Positions 22,134 through 33,995 of a stretch of 64,000 bases of DNA are shown piece after piece. The stretch is taken from the NCBI GenBank assembly GCA_006384855.1, contig VCJN01000544.1, positions 285,001-349,000 on the forward strand. Reading direction: 5' to 3'. A model generated the notes under the pieces. It worked only from the letters and a program-made list of their open reading frames with translations, was not told where the DNA came from and made no database searches. This DNA comes from Tetraselmis striata (Eukaryota; Chlorophyta; Chlorodendrophyceae; Chlorodendrales; Chlorodendraceae). A program made the translations under genes and the position numbers. The first letter of the stretch is position 1; every line of letters begins with the position of its first letter.

Positions 22134-23905
22134 ACGCTTTTCTGAGGGAGATTAAGGCAGCTAAAACAACAATAAGGTTTTGACGGCGTATAAATAAAGA
22201 CTGTTGTGCACGTGTACCAGGCGGTGATCAGGGATGGTGACTAAAAGCAGGGGTCCGGGGGCTGAACCCTGCTAAAAGCATCATTGTCAGCGGGTGCGGG
22301 TACCTCTACCTGTACCCTGTATGTAAAGTATTTCGGCCATAGACGAGAACAGTGCTGGTGTCTCATTCCAATACTATAGGCGTCAAAATTAATGAACGGG
22401 TTTTTAACAGCTGAACTTCAAATCGGTGCCCCACGCGGTGCAGCCGTTCGGTACCGGCCCGGGGCGGGTGGATATAACAAAACAAAGCCTGATGCGTGCC
22501 GGTGATGGTCACTTTCGGGCTGCGGCCTGAGCGACGACGCTCTTCGTACACGCCGGTCTCCGATTCGATTCGCCGTCGGCACATTTCCTCGTAGTGAGGC
22601 GGGCCCGCCGCGCGCGAACCACGGTGCGCGGATTTGGCGCGGACTTAGCGCGGATTTAGCGGGCGCGGGTGCGGGTGCGGGTGCGACTAGTGCCGCGCAC
22701 ACAGTTTACAGCCACAACATGACCTTGTGTACTGCGCGCGTATAATCCTTACGCCAAGCGCGGCCATGGGCTCGAGACGCAAGATAGGCGCAACATGCCC
22801 CCGCATGTTTTCAGAGTAGGGCATAGAAATACCCTAGATAACCTAGATGTACACCGCATACATGCGATGTAACGCATCATTTGCATCTGGCAAGATGTAA
22901 TAGGATTCCACCAATAATGCTAGGGATGCATGTCCACCATGCGCTACAGGTAGTATCCATTCATTGTGTGACTACCGTGCATTCTCTGGACGCTCTCCCT
23001 GTATTAACATATATTTACATGAGCTCGCAACACAAGTAAGGCGATATCAGGAAATCACCAAAAAAACGGACAATCAGAAAGGTCCTCTACAGCGACTGCG
23101 AGGTGGAAGCAGTAACATGAGAAGACGCAGAATGGGCACGAGCCCACGCATCAAACTTGGCCATCTGCACACCGGCAGAGAGAATGCCGCCCAGGGTACC
23201 ATGCATGCAAGCCGAGACCCGCTGCAACAGCCCCCGCGGTGTGCGCGACAGGTGACGGCGGAACTCAACAGGTTGGCTGGCGACAAAGTTCCGAAGTGCC
23301 TGAACGGATTGACCACGAAGGAAGCATGAGGTCGGGGCGGAAGGACCGCCAGGGAAGTTGCACACAGCCAACAACACCGCGAAGATGTAGACCACCGTCA
23401 AAGCGGACTTCCCGAAACGGCCGCGGTCCTCAACCACAAATAAAAGGGTACGTAGTGCCGGTGAACACCCTGCACTGGGGCGGAAGGCGCCCGGTCCGCT
23501 GCCAACTTACCATGCTCCGTCCGCCTTGGTCGCCGCGATTCCCGGGGTGCACCAACGGGGGTCGTTGCTCCAAGTGGGCGTCGTGGAGGACACGCACGCG
23601 AAGTCGATCATGTATAATCGCACGCCGCCCCCCCCCCCCTCCCCCCATCCCGCCAGCGTCAAGTCCGACGGCCGCAAGCGGTCCGCAGGGCGCAGCCCAC
23701 TCGTCTCAAGGGTCAAGTCGCCGGCTCCCAAGCGGTCCCGGCGGTCAAGCACCGCCCCCGCATCAATTGCCACAGATGCCCACATATTCTTCAAAGCGGT
23801 ATGCATGCGGTGCTTGTAGTTCGCTACGGGGCATATGGGTAGATGATCCACGATAAAATCCGTAGCGCTCCGGTTCGAGCCATCCGTAGAGCGAGGCCGT
23901 ATTAA
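22134..23905. other. Repeat-rich stretch without a supported gene
   Basis: A block at 23019-23083 (GAGCTCGCAACACAAGTAAG onward, with GATATCAGGAAATCACC) belongs to the dispersed family also at 24237 and 24658. ORFs at 23239-23856 overlap in several frames and include a C-run at about 23629-23642. No domain recognised. Confidence 0.35.
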
Positions 23906-24193
23906 CCAGGGTTGGGCTGCATTATCTACTGCACTGCAGCCTGCAATACTTCCCGAAAAGGGGTCGCAGTGCAGTTACCCAAAGTGTCCCACATATATAT
24001 GCCCTTCTCTGTCCCGCCCTTCCCTATAATCAACAATTTCAGTGCTACTGCAGTCTGCACTGCAGCCTGCCTGCAGCCTGCAGTACTGCAGCATGCCGAC
24101 TGCAGCATGCACTGCAGCCTGCACTACAGCCTGCCTGCAGCCTGCAGTACTGCAGCCTGCAGTACTGGAAAGTGGACTGCAGCCCAACCCTGG
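23906..24193. mobile_element. MITE-like element with CTGCAG-rich interior, 288 bp
   Basis: Terminal inverted repeats CCAGGGTTGGGCTGCA and TGCAGCCCAACCCTGG bound the element, and TATTAA is duplicated on both sides (23900-23905, 24194-24199). The interior holds many CTGCAG / CAGCCTGCAGTACTGCAG units, especially 24050-24180, themselves palindromic. No ORF. A 6-bp TTAA-containing duplication does not let me assign a superfamily. Confidence 0.75.
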
Positions 24194-24236
24194 TATTAAC
24201 CTCTCCCTGTATTAACCAAAAGTATGACTACTTTTC

Positions 24237-24703
24237 TTTGGTGATTTCCAATATCGCCTTCTGCTGCTAGCTCATGTAATTAACCAACAGTATAACTACT
24301 ACATATAGGGGCGGCTACCTGGGGGAAACATGATGATATTTGCTGGCGGCAAGCAGTTTGGAGACATGTGGCGTGCGGGGGGCGCACGTTAAGACCCACC
24401 CGTTCATTGATTTTGACGCCTGTAGTACATATATCCGGTACCCGTCGGAGCGGTGGATATAATATTTACTGCTGCCTGTGTGCCTGGCCTTTCGTATCCA
24501 CACCAGTACAGGTACCCGTCGAAGATATATCGCTGCAGCAGGGCTTTCCGTAACTGGATCGCTGCCTAATCCATAAACGGCCGTCGTAATCGAGACGCTG
24601 CGAGGGTTTCACTGCTGCCACTTGCCAGTCCTACTGTCCGGGAGCGAAGACTGAATATAATTACATGAGCTAGCAGCAGAGGGCGATATCAGGAAATCAC
24701 CAG
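24237..24703. repeat. Inverted repeat pair, 46-bp arms
   Basis: 24237-24282 is the reverse complement of 24658-24703 with a few differences (core CATGAGCTAGCAGCAGA). Either the ends of a 467-bp non-autonomous transposon or two opposed copies of the family also seen at 23019 and 11935. Left of it, 24210-24232 resembles 24278-24301, a local duplication. Confidence 0.65.
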
Positions 24704-26430
24704 AAAAGGACAATCAGAAAGGACTAAATCGCTGCAGCGCGCAGCAAGGTTTTTTTTAACCACTTCTATTAGTTGGGGTTTCTTGGTCCCCCGTCTACTG
24801 CTTAGCAGGCGCGGTACGGCACTAATACGGTGCTAGTAAATGCCCGTACCGCCCGAGGACCTACATCAGTACATCGACCCACGCGTCGACCCAGCAGCGC
24901 CCCTCAGCAATTTTATCGTCCGGCGAAAGTTGCCGTACCGACGCCCGTACGACACCACCCGCCGTGCGCGCGGTTCGCGACGCAATCAACCATTGCGGGT
25001 AGCGATGCTCCCGCATGTTGCTTCATCGTGTGCTTAAACGCAATACTTAGGGGCCTTACTTGTCTGTCCCCATCTTCCTTTGTCGTGGCGCACCCACCAT
25101 GGGGTCGCGCCGCGCCACCGCTCGTGTCGTCGTGACATGCAAGGTCTTTGGTGTACAAGAAGCAAGCCACTCATAAATGATGCCTTGCGTCCAGCTCGAG
25201 CGAGGACATGTCTTGCCCTTTCTCACGGGGCGGCTGAGGGTTTCCCGGGTGTTCCGATCGAACGGGTCGGCCGCCGGGGGCCGCCGAACACTCCATTGTA
25301 CTAGGCTGGGACTCGAGTGATTCACATGTGGAACACATACTGGTGGCTGGGGGTGCGCAAGATCTTCTGCATGTCGGTCACGGGTCATACCGAGGTACGA
25401 AAACACGATTCTATTTCGAACATCCCTCGCGAGTAGGCTGCCCTGTCCGAGCCGTACGGACCCCCACCCGTAGGCGGATCTCGGAGAGGCCGACGCCGCA
25501 ACCAAGGCCGAGGTCGTACAAAAGTTACTTTTAAAGCCCCCCCCCCCCCCCCTCCCCGCCCCCGTACCCCGGCGCCAGCAGGCGTTACCGGGACTAAGAA
25601 TATTATTTGAAAAGCCCCCCGTAGGGCTCCCCGGTCGTTGCATGATCCAAGGTCCCGCCACAACCGGCCACCCCACTCATCAACCCCCTGCCGCACCCGG
25701 CCGCGGGCACGCACGGGTCTTAGGGGTTACCAGCGCCCACCACTTGGAGCTGGGGGTGGTGCCGCAAGGCCTTCCGCACCCAGGTTCCTCCGTTCCTTGT
25801 GGGCCGCTGCCAGGCGGGGGGCGCCACCATTTCCGGGCAGGAACAACATACATGCACCGGTGGGACCTGCGGCTTGAACGCGCTACTCCGTGACTGCCAC
25901 AACCGGGCTGCTCCTTGAAACTTCCTCCGCACAGCCGCTCGGCGCCAACCGGCCTACACTATATGCCACCACGGGGCCACCCACGCAGTCGGTTGGCTCA
26001 CGCGCAGCTGGCAAGCACCATCGAGCCGCCGCTACACCGTGTGCTCAGTCCGCTTCCGCGGTCTATTAGGCAATGGTCGGCGTCATCGGGCCGCCACTGC
26101 ACCGCCATGCTGTGCTCCGGTCGCAACCGCGGCCCGGGTTCGCAGCCGGTCAAGGAGTGGCGCCCCTGCGGTAGTTGTTGCAAAGTATGGCCGCCACGCC
26201 TCTACTCCGTCCGAACAGGGTCAGACCAAAACGCGGGGCGAGCCGGGTGCATCGATACCGTCGCCGACGCCATCGCCCCGGCCCGCTGCCCTCTCCCCAA
26301 CTCTCGTATCCTCGAAACGAATCGGCGAGCCCCGCACCCGGCGGCGGGGAGGGGCGTTCGGTGCCGTATCTGACTGTGGCATGGCGTCAAGCATGGCCGT
26401 GCATGAGATGAATTAATGCCGAACTTCACG
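24704..26430. other. GC-rich region with degenerate open stretches
   Basis: Overlapping open stretches in several frames on both strands, rich in Arg, Pro and Ala, with a C-run at about 25538-25554. Looks like a decayed coding or transposon region; no domain identified. Confidence 0.3.
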
Positions 26431-26589
26431 TGGGCGTTGTCATAACCAAGACGTTCGGAACGCGGGGGTCGGAGCTTTCTCGGCCAGGTCCTCCCCCCCC
26501 CCCCCCCCTATCCCACCCCACCACCACCAAGTACCCTCCCCGACATCCACTTACACCTGCCATATGCCCACCGCCGCCCATTGACAGCC

Positions 26590-26923
26590 ACCCGTGTGTA
26601 TCATCAATGTCGCCAATTGGAGATGGGATAACGAGGACCCGGACCCGGCGGATAGGGAGCTGGTGATGAAGGTGATTTACGACGACGGCGATTCGGAAGA
26701 GCTAACTGAGTCGGATATACAACCGCTGTACCTAACGACGAGAGAGCAAATAAATGAGCGATTTCACTCGCAAGTTGCCTCAAGGTGCCATGAATTGACG
26801 ACCTACCGGCGGTGCGCCCCTTGCGCACCCACCGCCAGTGCTTTCCGGGGGTGCTTGCCCGCGTTGTTGCCCCATAGTTTAGGTATTGGTGAGAGTATCG
26901 CATTGGCAACGAGCACACGATGA
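26590..26923 (+). pseudogene. Orphan exon-like ORF with Tudor/agenet-like motif
   Basis: After an intron-like C-rich tract (about 26494-26510), the plus strand encodes WRWDNEDPDPADRELVM followed by VIYDDGDSEELTESDI. The V-x-Y-DDGD-x-E-x-L pattern is typical of a Tudor/agenet-like beta-barrel segment. No start codon in good context and no partner exons were found. It may be a gene relic or an exon of an unrecognised gene or transposon. Confidence 0.35.
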
Positions 26924-27519
26924 TTTGCGTTGCTTTCTTACACTCGAATTCGTCTAGATGCTTGCGCGCCGGCGCCTGAGCTGGACGATTAGCGACTAGA
27001 TACCTGTACCACGTACGAATAAAGCGACGAAGCGGCGAAGCGCGTCCGCGGATGCCCGCATGTGACGAGGATTTAAGAGATAGCAAATATTTTACTTTTC
27101 ATTGCCGCTAACTAAGGATAATCCTTACTACAGAAATGATACAAATTATATCCTTACTGGCGAGGCGGAGCGGAGGGCGGGGGGGGGGGGGGGGGTCTGC
27201 GCGCCTCCTGGGCTAAGACGGAGATATGGCCGGGTTATATGCCCGCTGCTTTGCCTTCAATTACCAGTCTCAGCACTGTCACTGCACTCCCCCGCTCACC
27301 CCAGTGCAACCACCCGTATCAGCAACCCCGGCTGATCTGGTTGATACAGCCAGCTTCATAACCGCCAGCAAAAAGATGCACAGCTGTTTGGCAATTCGCA
27401 ACAGGTAGCATCTTCAGCTAAGCGAGGAAGCGGAGGCGCCGTGCGAATAGATTTATACAAGAGGCGCGGCAAGGCGTTTTTTCGATTCTTCCACACATAT
27501 TCCTGTCGTACTGGCAAGC
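26924..27519. other. No gene seen
   Basis: AT-rich stretch with a G-run at about 27179-27195. No supported feature. Confidence 0.3.
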
Positions 27520-27831
27520 ATGTCGTGCACAGGGACCGGTGCAGGAAGAGTGAGCAGCAAGCCCAACGAGACCAACAATCTCGGGAAGAGGGAGACGGAG
27601 ACTGGCTGCAGCTCGCGTGACCAACGAGCACCTCCCCACAGGAGGCGCTCACTGGAAGGCCTCAGCGCTGCGCGGGAGCAGAACCTAGAGGAATTGAGGA
27701 CCATGTATCCGGATGGCGACACTGTCAACTTCCGCCTGGATGCCACTGGCGCGTCCTCCCCTTGCCTACTGATGGACAATGGCAGTGCAAAAAACTTTCA
27801 AACCTTCGAGACGATCCCGCTCGACGACTGA
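27520..27831 (+). CDS. Hypothetical 103-residue ORF
   Basis: ATG-initiated, hydrophilic, with the segment LSAAREQNLEELRTMYPDGD. No recognisable domain and no flanking exons identified. It could be part of a larger decayed gene spanning 26.6-27.8 kb. Confidence 0.25.
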   Translation: MSCTGTGAGRVSSKPNETNNLGKRETETGCSSRDQRAPPHRRRSLEGLSAAREQNLEELRTMYPDGDTVNFRLDATGASSPCLLMDNGSAKNFQTFETIPLDD

Positions 27832-28785
27832 AATTCGAGGGCGCCGCCCGGCCGGCAGGAAGCCGCCTCGCTGCACGCCGCCCAATTCCCGCCCCTTCTG
27901 GCACCCGCTCGAGCCAGGCCACAATATATAGGCCTACAGCCCCCCTGACCTACGCCCGCAGGGATTTTTGAACACAAGTAACGACTGGAATTAAACATGC
28001 TGTCATTGTATAGACAATGGTTTGAGGTCAACTACCAGTTTCACACTCAAAACGTGACGTGTGCCCCGTAGCAGCGAGTGCGGCCCTGGCCCGCATTCGT
28101 GTGTAAGGATTTTTGGTAACCCTGTCGTGCAGCGCTCCTGCCTGTCGCTTGGTCGGGCAATATGCTTACGTTGTCAGCAGCCAGCGTCCAAACGCACAAG
28201 CTCAAAGGCCGCAGTCTTGACGCAAGACCAATAAAGTCTGATATGTTTGGTTTTTGCCCACAGGGAGGGTTCGGCAACCTGCCCTGAGGCGCGTGCGCTC
28301 CCTCGCATCCGCTTGCGTGCTGCTGGCAGCGCGAATGAAAATTTTAAACATTGCAACTCATCTGGTTAGTGGTCGTCATTGTCTGAAGACTAATCGTTAC
28401 CGGTATATCTCTCAGTAAACACTACCGGTGTAGGTGGAGATAAATGAGTAAAAGAATTAATGCTTTTATTAGGCATGCTGGGACGAGCGCATGGATGGAG
28501 GTATCGAGTAAGGCCTGGAAGATTTTATCCGTTGTCTTTGGTGGCGATTTTGCTCGGAAAAAAAGGGGGGGGGGGGGGGAAATCTTCCTTTTCCGAAAAA
28601 AAAAACTTATAGTCTAATAGTACTTTGAACAGTACTCGTCGATGCCCCCGATGTCGTAGGCGACAGCGCCGGCGCAGCTGACTCGAAACCGGCACAGTAC
28701 AGTAGCGGCGGATGGGGAGACAAACCGCCGCAATGCATCCTCTTAGCTCTGTTTATGGGGTTTCAAGAACTAGTCAACTGTCCTA
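27832..28785. other. No gene seen
   Basis: No supported exon. Homopolymers: G-run at about 28565-28579 and A-run at about 28596-28605. Confidence 0.3.
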
Positions 28786-30084
28786 GTGCGACCCGTACAA
28801 TCTGTTTCGGGTTTCAAACGGGTTTTACCGGTACCTTTCGGGCTGCCTTATCGCCCGCGAGCCTGGGCGGCCGGGGAGCTACTTAGGACAGCCACCATCA
28901 TCTCATCTGCCCATTCATTGCCTTCCATATATCCGATATCCCTCCACCCTATCCCACCACCACCAGCACCCGCCGCTCACACCAGGCAGCACCACTATGT
29001 ACAACCTGGTGTCACTGGCGGCGTGCGTCAGCATTTCCGTTGACGGCATGACCGCGGTGCGGAACGTATGGATAAAGCTAGGCGCTTTGGAGTGGATGAT
29101 GGGGCGACAAGAACTCTACGGACCAGCTGAATGAGGCAATCGAGGCCCACGCCCCCGACTACCACCCCCTGCTTGCTGACACCGATATCAAGATGGTGTG
29201 CCTCGCCGGCACCCGGCACGACCGTGGGCTTTCGCGAGACTGCACAGCATTCCTGCTATAGGCAGTCACAGACACCCTGGCGTTCCTTGCTTTGAGACGA
29301 GAGCGGTTACGATTAAGGTCGATTGCCAGCGCCCCGCTACCCGGTTACGATTAAGGTCTCGGCAAGCACCGCACAACCCGTTCCCGACGATGATGATGGC
29401 TAGCGCCGCGCCGAGCCATGAGAGTCATCACCGCCTCCCTACTCGCAAAGTGCCTAGCGGCGCCCCGCTGTCTGCCAAAAACCAACAATACAACTCCTTG
29501 ATAGACTGGCAAGAGTTAGAGGGCGTCGGCTGGTCGACGGACATGGCTAAACCGGTCGGCTTCGACTTCGTCTTCGCCCTCCATCGCGCCTTGTTCCCTC
29601 TCAGCTCTCGTTCCAAGACTGGCGTTGTATCTTGGGTATGAGAGCATCTCTGCAAAGGGCCAGCCCCGCCGGACAAACGTTTCGCGCAGTTTCTTGGGAA
29701 GAAGAAACTCGGACATAAGGCAGACCGGCCGAACGTTCCGAAGCTCGTTGGAGCACCTCAATACCACGATGTCCGCAACGGTAATTGGGTCCCGAAGGGC
29801 AACTGGCCGAGCATCATCGCGTTGCTAAAGCCCTGGAGCTCTCGCTATTTCGGTATGAGGAGCGGCTCGGCAAGCAGCGCGACTATGACCTTAAGTCAAA
29901 ACTGATGGAGGAGCCGGTACGGTCGGCCAAGACGGCGTCGCATGTGGAGACCATCGAGGCGCTGAAAGCGCTGGCCATCAACCGCGATTTCCCAACCGAC
30001 ATGCGCTCGCTTAGCCACCGGCTGCTGGACCCCCCCGTCTATGCTGTCTCATACAGTCGGGCGGGTCTGGGGTTGACAATGTAA
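28786..30084 (+). pseudogene. Decayed coding region, product unknown
   Basis: Plus-strand fragments: near 28996 MYNLVSLAACVSISVDGMTA, then broken frames, then 29785-30084, a 99-residue ORF with YEERLGKQRDYDLKSKLMEE and a helical look. The leading C/A-rich stretch at 28930-28990 resembles the one before 26590. Fragments of one old gene or transposon are likely, but the family is not recognised. Confidence 0.25.
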
Positions 30085-30842
30085 ACAACATTGTCATTTA
30101 TTACATTCATCTATGTGCCATAATATTCATCTATATGCCGTGGTCTTCTATGCATCCTCCTGCATCTACATTAACGGCCTATTTGCTGCCCCAGCCTTGT
30201 CTACAGTACTGCACAAAGTACTGTCACAGTCCCCCCTTTTTTTCACCTGAAGGTGGGGGTGCCCAATACCTATAGAAGTTCATCTATAACATGTTTTTAG
30301 TTGCCCTGGCTGTTCCTGCATGCTTACAAGGCACAAACACGATATTTCCTTGTTATTTGTTTCATGGCAGTACTTTAGCAGTACTGCAGAGGAAGGAAGT
30401 ATTTCCAAAGGGGGGGCCCCAAAAAAAGGGGGGGGGCCACCAAAGACAACGGATAAAATCTTCCAGGCCTAAGGATTACTAGAACAGAATTAAGGATTAG
30501 GTCGCTACATCATTATCGACGTCGATCGATCTACGACGTCACGAACTATCGACGTCCACAACGCCGCCGCGAGATACTTTTTAGTCGCTACTGGTAGGGA
30601 TTACCCGCCGCGCGTGCTGATTGAAACTAAAAGCAATAGTCAGTCGCTCAGCCAGCAGCACCACGCCATCAAACACGCCGTATTCACGAGCCTACTCGAT
30701 ATAGCTCGCTCGGCCGCCAACAGCACGCGACACTGGTCCTGCTATTTTGGCTGAGGGGATACATTGCTTAAATCAGCGGTGCGGGCGCTCTGCTTGCTTA
30801 AAGCCTGGGACCGCTGCGTCAGGCAGTGCACCCGTGTCGTCG
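30085..30842. other. Intergenic upstream of the CRT-like gene
   Basis: No exon seen. 30520-30545 has short ATCGACGTC direct repeats. It would contain the promoter of the downstream gene. Confidence 0.35.
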
Positions 30843-33800
30843 ATGCCCGGCAGCATGACCGTGCCGGCTACCGTCTTCCGCGCTGGTGGCGCACAGAGCG
30901 GAAAGTGGCTCCACCGTCAGCCCGGCGTCCATTGCCGGACGCAGAACCACACGAGCATCGGCCAGGGCTGTGCCAATTTTTGGTCACGCCGTCGGGCTTT
31001 ACTGTCGGCATCGACATTTCGACCGGCGGCAGGAACGCCTAGTGGCGGCATTGCGGTTCCCTGGCGCTCTGCCCGCGTCCCTCTGAGCAGGCAAATCAAC
31101 TGGCCCGCGGAAGGCTGTCGCAGAAATTTCCGTGTGGCGGCAGCCGCAGGAGCCGCGGAGCTTCCCGAGACCCGCGTGCCTGCAGGCAAGCTCCTGGTGC
31201 GTGCTGCGGCGTGCAAATGCGTCGACTGTCCTTTCCGCGACACCCCCCCCCCCCCCCCCCCCCGGTTCCCCTCCTCACCCTGGGGAGCACACACACACAC
31301 ACACACACACACACAGCGCCACTGCACGCCCAGGTATTTCCAGTCCTGCTGAGCCACTGACCGGCACCCTATACGTGCCACAGCTTTTGTCTGCATTGGT
31401 GGTGGCTCTAGGGGTGGCAAATCGGCTCCTGCTGAAGATAGCGCTGGTCCCTATGGGCAGCTACGCATTTGCCATGGTGAGAGTTGCTTTCCAAACAGCC
31501 CCACAACCGCCTTCCTGTGAAACATGTGACGTGCCCCCCATTTATACCTACACATGTTTCGCTTTGTCTGAAGCCCAGCGAAGATCAGACATTTCGCACT
31601 GACAACTCTGACCATGGAAAACTTCTCTTGCAGAGCTTGATGCAGTGCTTTGGCTATGTCATCGTGTACAACCTGTTCCTGCTCAGCCGGATAAGGTGGG
31701 TACTGTGCACGCCGTCAGTGGGAGAGTGTGGGCCAAGTCGTTCCCTGGTCATGTCATTGGATTATTTCGATGCTGGGACAGAGTACCTAGCATTGGGTGT
31801 GTGTGTGTGGGGGGGGGGGGGGGGTCCTGGCACTCTGTGATGCCCCGTTGTGCTGCGCCCCCAAAACCCAGATCGGGCATCGTCACCAAGGAGATGCGAG
31901 ACACCCCGAGTGTGCCATTCATCTTTGTAGGCCTGCTTGAGGGCATCACCAATGTGGCGCAGACGTACCTTGCCATCAGACTGCCAGGTGTCGGCCCGCC
32001 CTTCCTCCCGCCTTGCGTGGCTTGTGGCTGAAAAGACTGCCCATTGGCCTGGCATCTGCTGATGGGGCGGCCCTTGACGCCGCGCCTCAGGGGCCCTGCT
32101 GCCACTGCTATCACAGTCCGGCGTGATCTGGCAGCTCGGATTGTCAGCCATCCTGCTAGGCAGGAGATACAGCTTCCGGCAGGTCACGAGCGCAATCATC
32201 GTTGTCACTGGGGTGGTGCTTGCCGGCGTCCCAGCCAAAGGTAGCGGGCGTAAGCACTTGGTATGTCTGTGCAATGCAGCAGTCACTATACCGCAGGCGA
32301 ACAAAGGGCCATGCTGCAGGCCAGAGCCGCCCTCTCCGCTCATCAATACTGTTTGCGCTGTTCAGGTGTGCCGTCTGGGGGCGCACATCTGCAAGACGTC
32401 CTTGCCTATGCCTTTACCTTCAGCTTCATTGCGCTGGACGTGCTGCTAAAGGTGGCTACACGGATGCGGCCGCAGCTGTCATGTACCCTTCTGTCCCATT
32501 CAGAATAAAGCGCGTTGCTGAACCGTGGCTCATGCCGCTGCTGTTCCAGGAGAAGATATTCAGCGATGCCCGGAAGCGCATGGGGACTGCCCTGGACATC
32601 TTTGTTGTCAACTCCAGGGGCTCACTGTACCAGGTGCGCCGTCTCCGCTACGTGTAGGACAGATCAGTGGCAATGCTGTAGTTTAGCTGGCTCTGCGCGA
32701 GGACTGACGGCGCGATGCTGCGCACTCCGCAGGCCATCTTTGTCTTCCTGTCCTTACCAGTGTTGACAAATCTGAAGGGCCTGTCGTTCCATGAGATACC
32801 AGGTGCGGTGAGGTTCCGTGTGTCCTCTGATGTCCGACACTCTCCACTGCATGGAAACAGTGGCGCGCAGGCAGTTCCGTACGGATGTAGTTGTAAGGGT
32901 AGCATAGTTGTATTTGTCGTAATGTTGTATCATAATATGCTACTTAGTGGCGGTAGTGGACGTTTGCTATGGTGCCTTTCTGGTGATTTCCTGGTGATTG
33001 CCTTTTGCATACGATGTATAGTTGCATGTAGCTGTATGTATAGTTATATATTCTCTGCTAAGTCAGGAGCGGCCCGAAAGGCATGGCGACTGTAGAGTTG
33101 TACGAGTGTAATGATATATGTCGTGCCGGACAGCAAATTTCGATTAAATTCGGCATGCACTTGGCAACGACCGTGGACCAGTATCGTGGATTCGCCAGGT
33201 TGAGTTACAACCAGATGTCGAAGAATGGCGAGAGTGTTGAGGCGGGGGACTTGTATGTTGTGGTGCGTGACGGTACGTTTGCTGACGTGTCACCTATAGA
33301 ATCAATCTGGGGGGGGGAACTAGGCAACGATAGGGACTGACGTGTAGCACATGCATGATGCCTGATGTACGCGCGGTGCAGGTTACTTCCTGCAGGGCAT
33401 GCAGTGCCTCATGGGTAAGGTCCCAGCTGGCACGGTGGGGGTGGACCCCACCGGGGCCCCGTTCCTCCCCCTCCTATACATCGCTGTCAATCTGAGCTTC
33501 AACATCTCCGCCCTGTACGTCCTGCGACTTGCTGGGTATGCGCTCAGCCTCGTCGCATTCTCAGGCACCCGGCTCATGTGTGACCAACCCTGCAAGGAGG
33601 AGGGCTTTCCCCGTGATCGAACCCGGTACTCCCGGCAAGTTGGGTTCGGGTAGCTAATGCAACAGCGCGCGTGTCCCGCGCAGGAGCGTGCACACCTCCC
33701 TCGTGATGTCCAGCGTTCTACCCTTGACGGTCCTAGCGTTTTCGTTTCCTCTCCCTCTCTTGGTGCCCCCCCCCCCCCCCCCCCCCCCCTCCTTCTGGTG

Positions 33801-33995
33801 GCAGCCTCCCGGTCCACCTGCGCCACGTCTTGGCCGCACCCATGGCCTGTGGGGGAGGCTGACCCTCCGCCCCCTGGCCTGACCCCGTGTCTGCAGGGAC
33901 AGCCAGCCCCGCTCGGCCCCTTCTTTGGCCTTGGATTTGTGGTGTTGATGGTTGGCATGTGGCTGTTCAACACTGCACCAAAGAAGGCGCAGTAA
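30843..33995 (+). CDS. CLT: CRT-like (chloroquine-resistance-transporter family) membrane transporter
   Basis: Eleven exons: first exon tentative (30843-31200), then 31334-31476, 31634-31695, 31872-31987, 32091-32240, 32366-32451, 32550-32633, 32733-32802, 33382-33535, 33684-33762, 33897-33995 (TAA); about 465 residues. The first ~110 residues are Arg/Ser/Ala-rich and poor in acids, like a plastid transit peptide. Membrane segments follow in nearly every exon. VANRLLLKIALVPMGSYAFAM corresponds to the start of the CRT domain (NR-x-LYK-x-ALVP), and VIWQLGLSAILLGRRYSF with IIVVTGVVLAG is the central drug/metabolite-transporter block. Plant relatives sit in the plastid envelope and move glutathione and its precursors; that role is inferred. 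Exon 10 ends directly at GTG plus a long C-run. Exon 1 limits and start are uncertain. Confidence 0.75.
31289..31314. repeat. CA dinucleotide microsatellite
   Basis: Uninterrupted CA repeats in the first intron of the CRT-like gene, after a C-run at about 31243-31262. Confidence 0.9.
33083..33340 (+). other. Open 85-codon stretch inside a CRT-like gene intron
   Basis: ATG-initiated frame within intron 8 (32803-33381), the longest intron of the gene. Composition looks protein-like (DLYVVVRDGTFADV) but no family is recognised. It may be a chance ORF, a small insertion or an alternative exon. Confidence 0.2.

Noticed and set aside
27326..27350. Similarity to the 5' start of 18S rRNA (CTGGTTGAT)
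   Set aside because: Only about nine bases agree, and the sequence that follows does not match rRNA.
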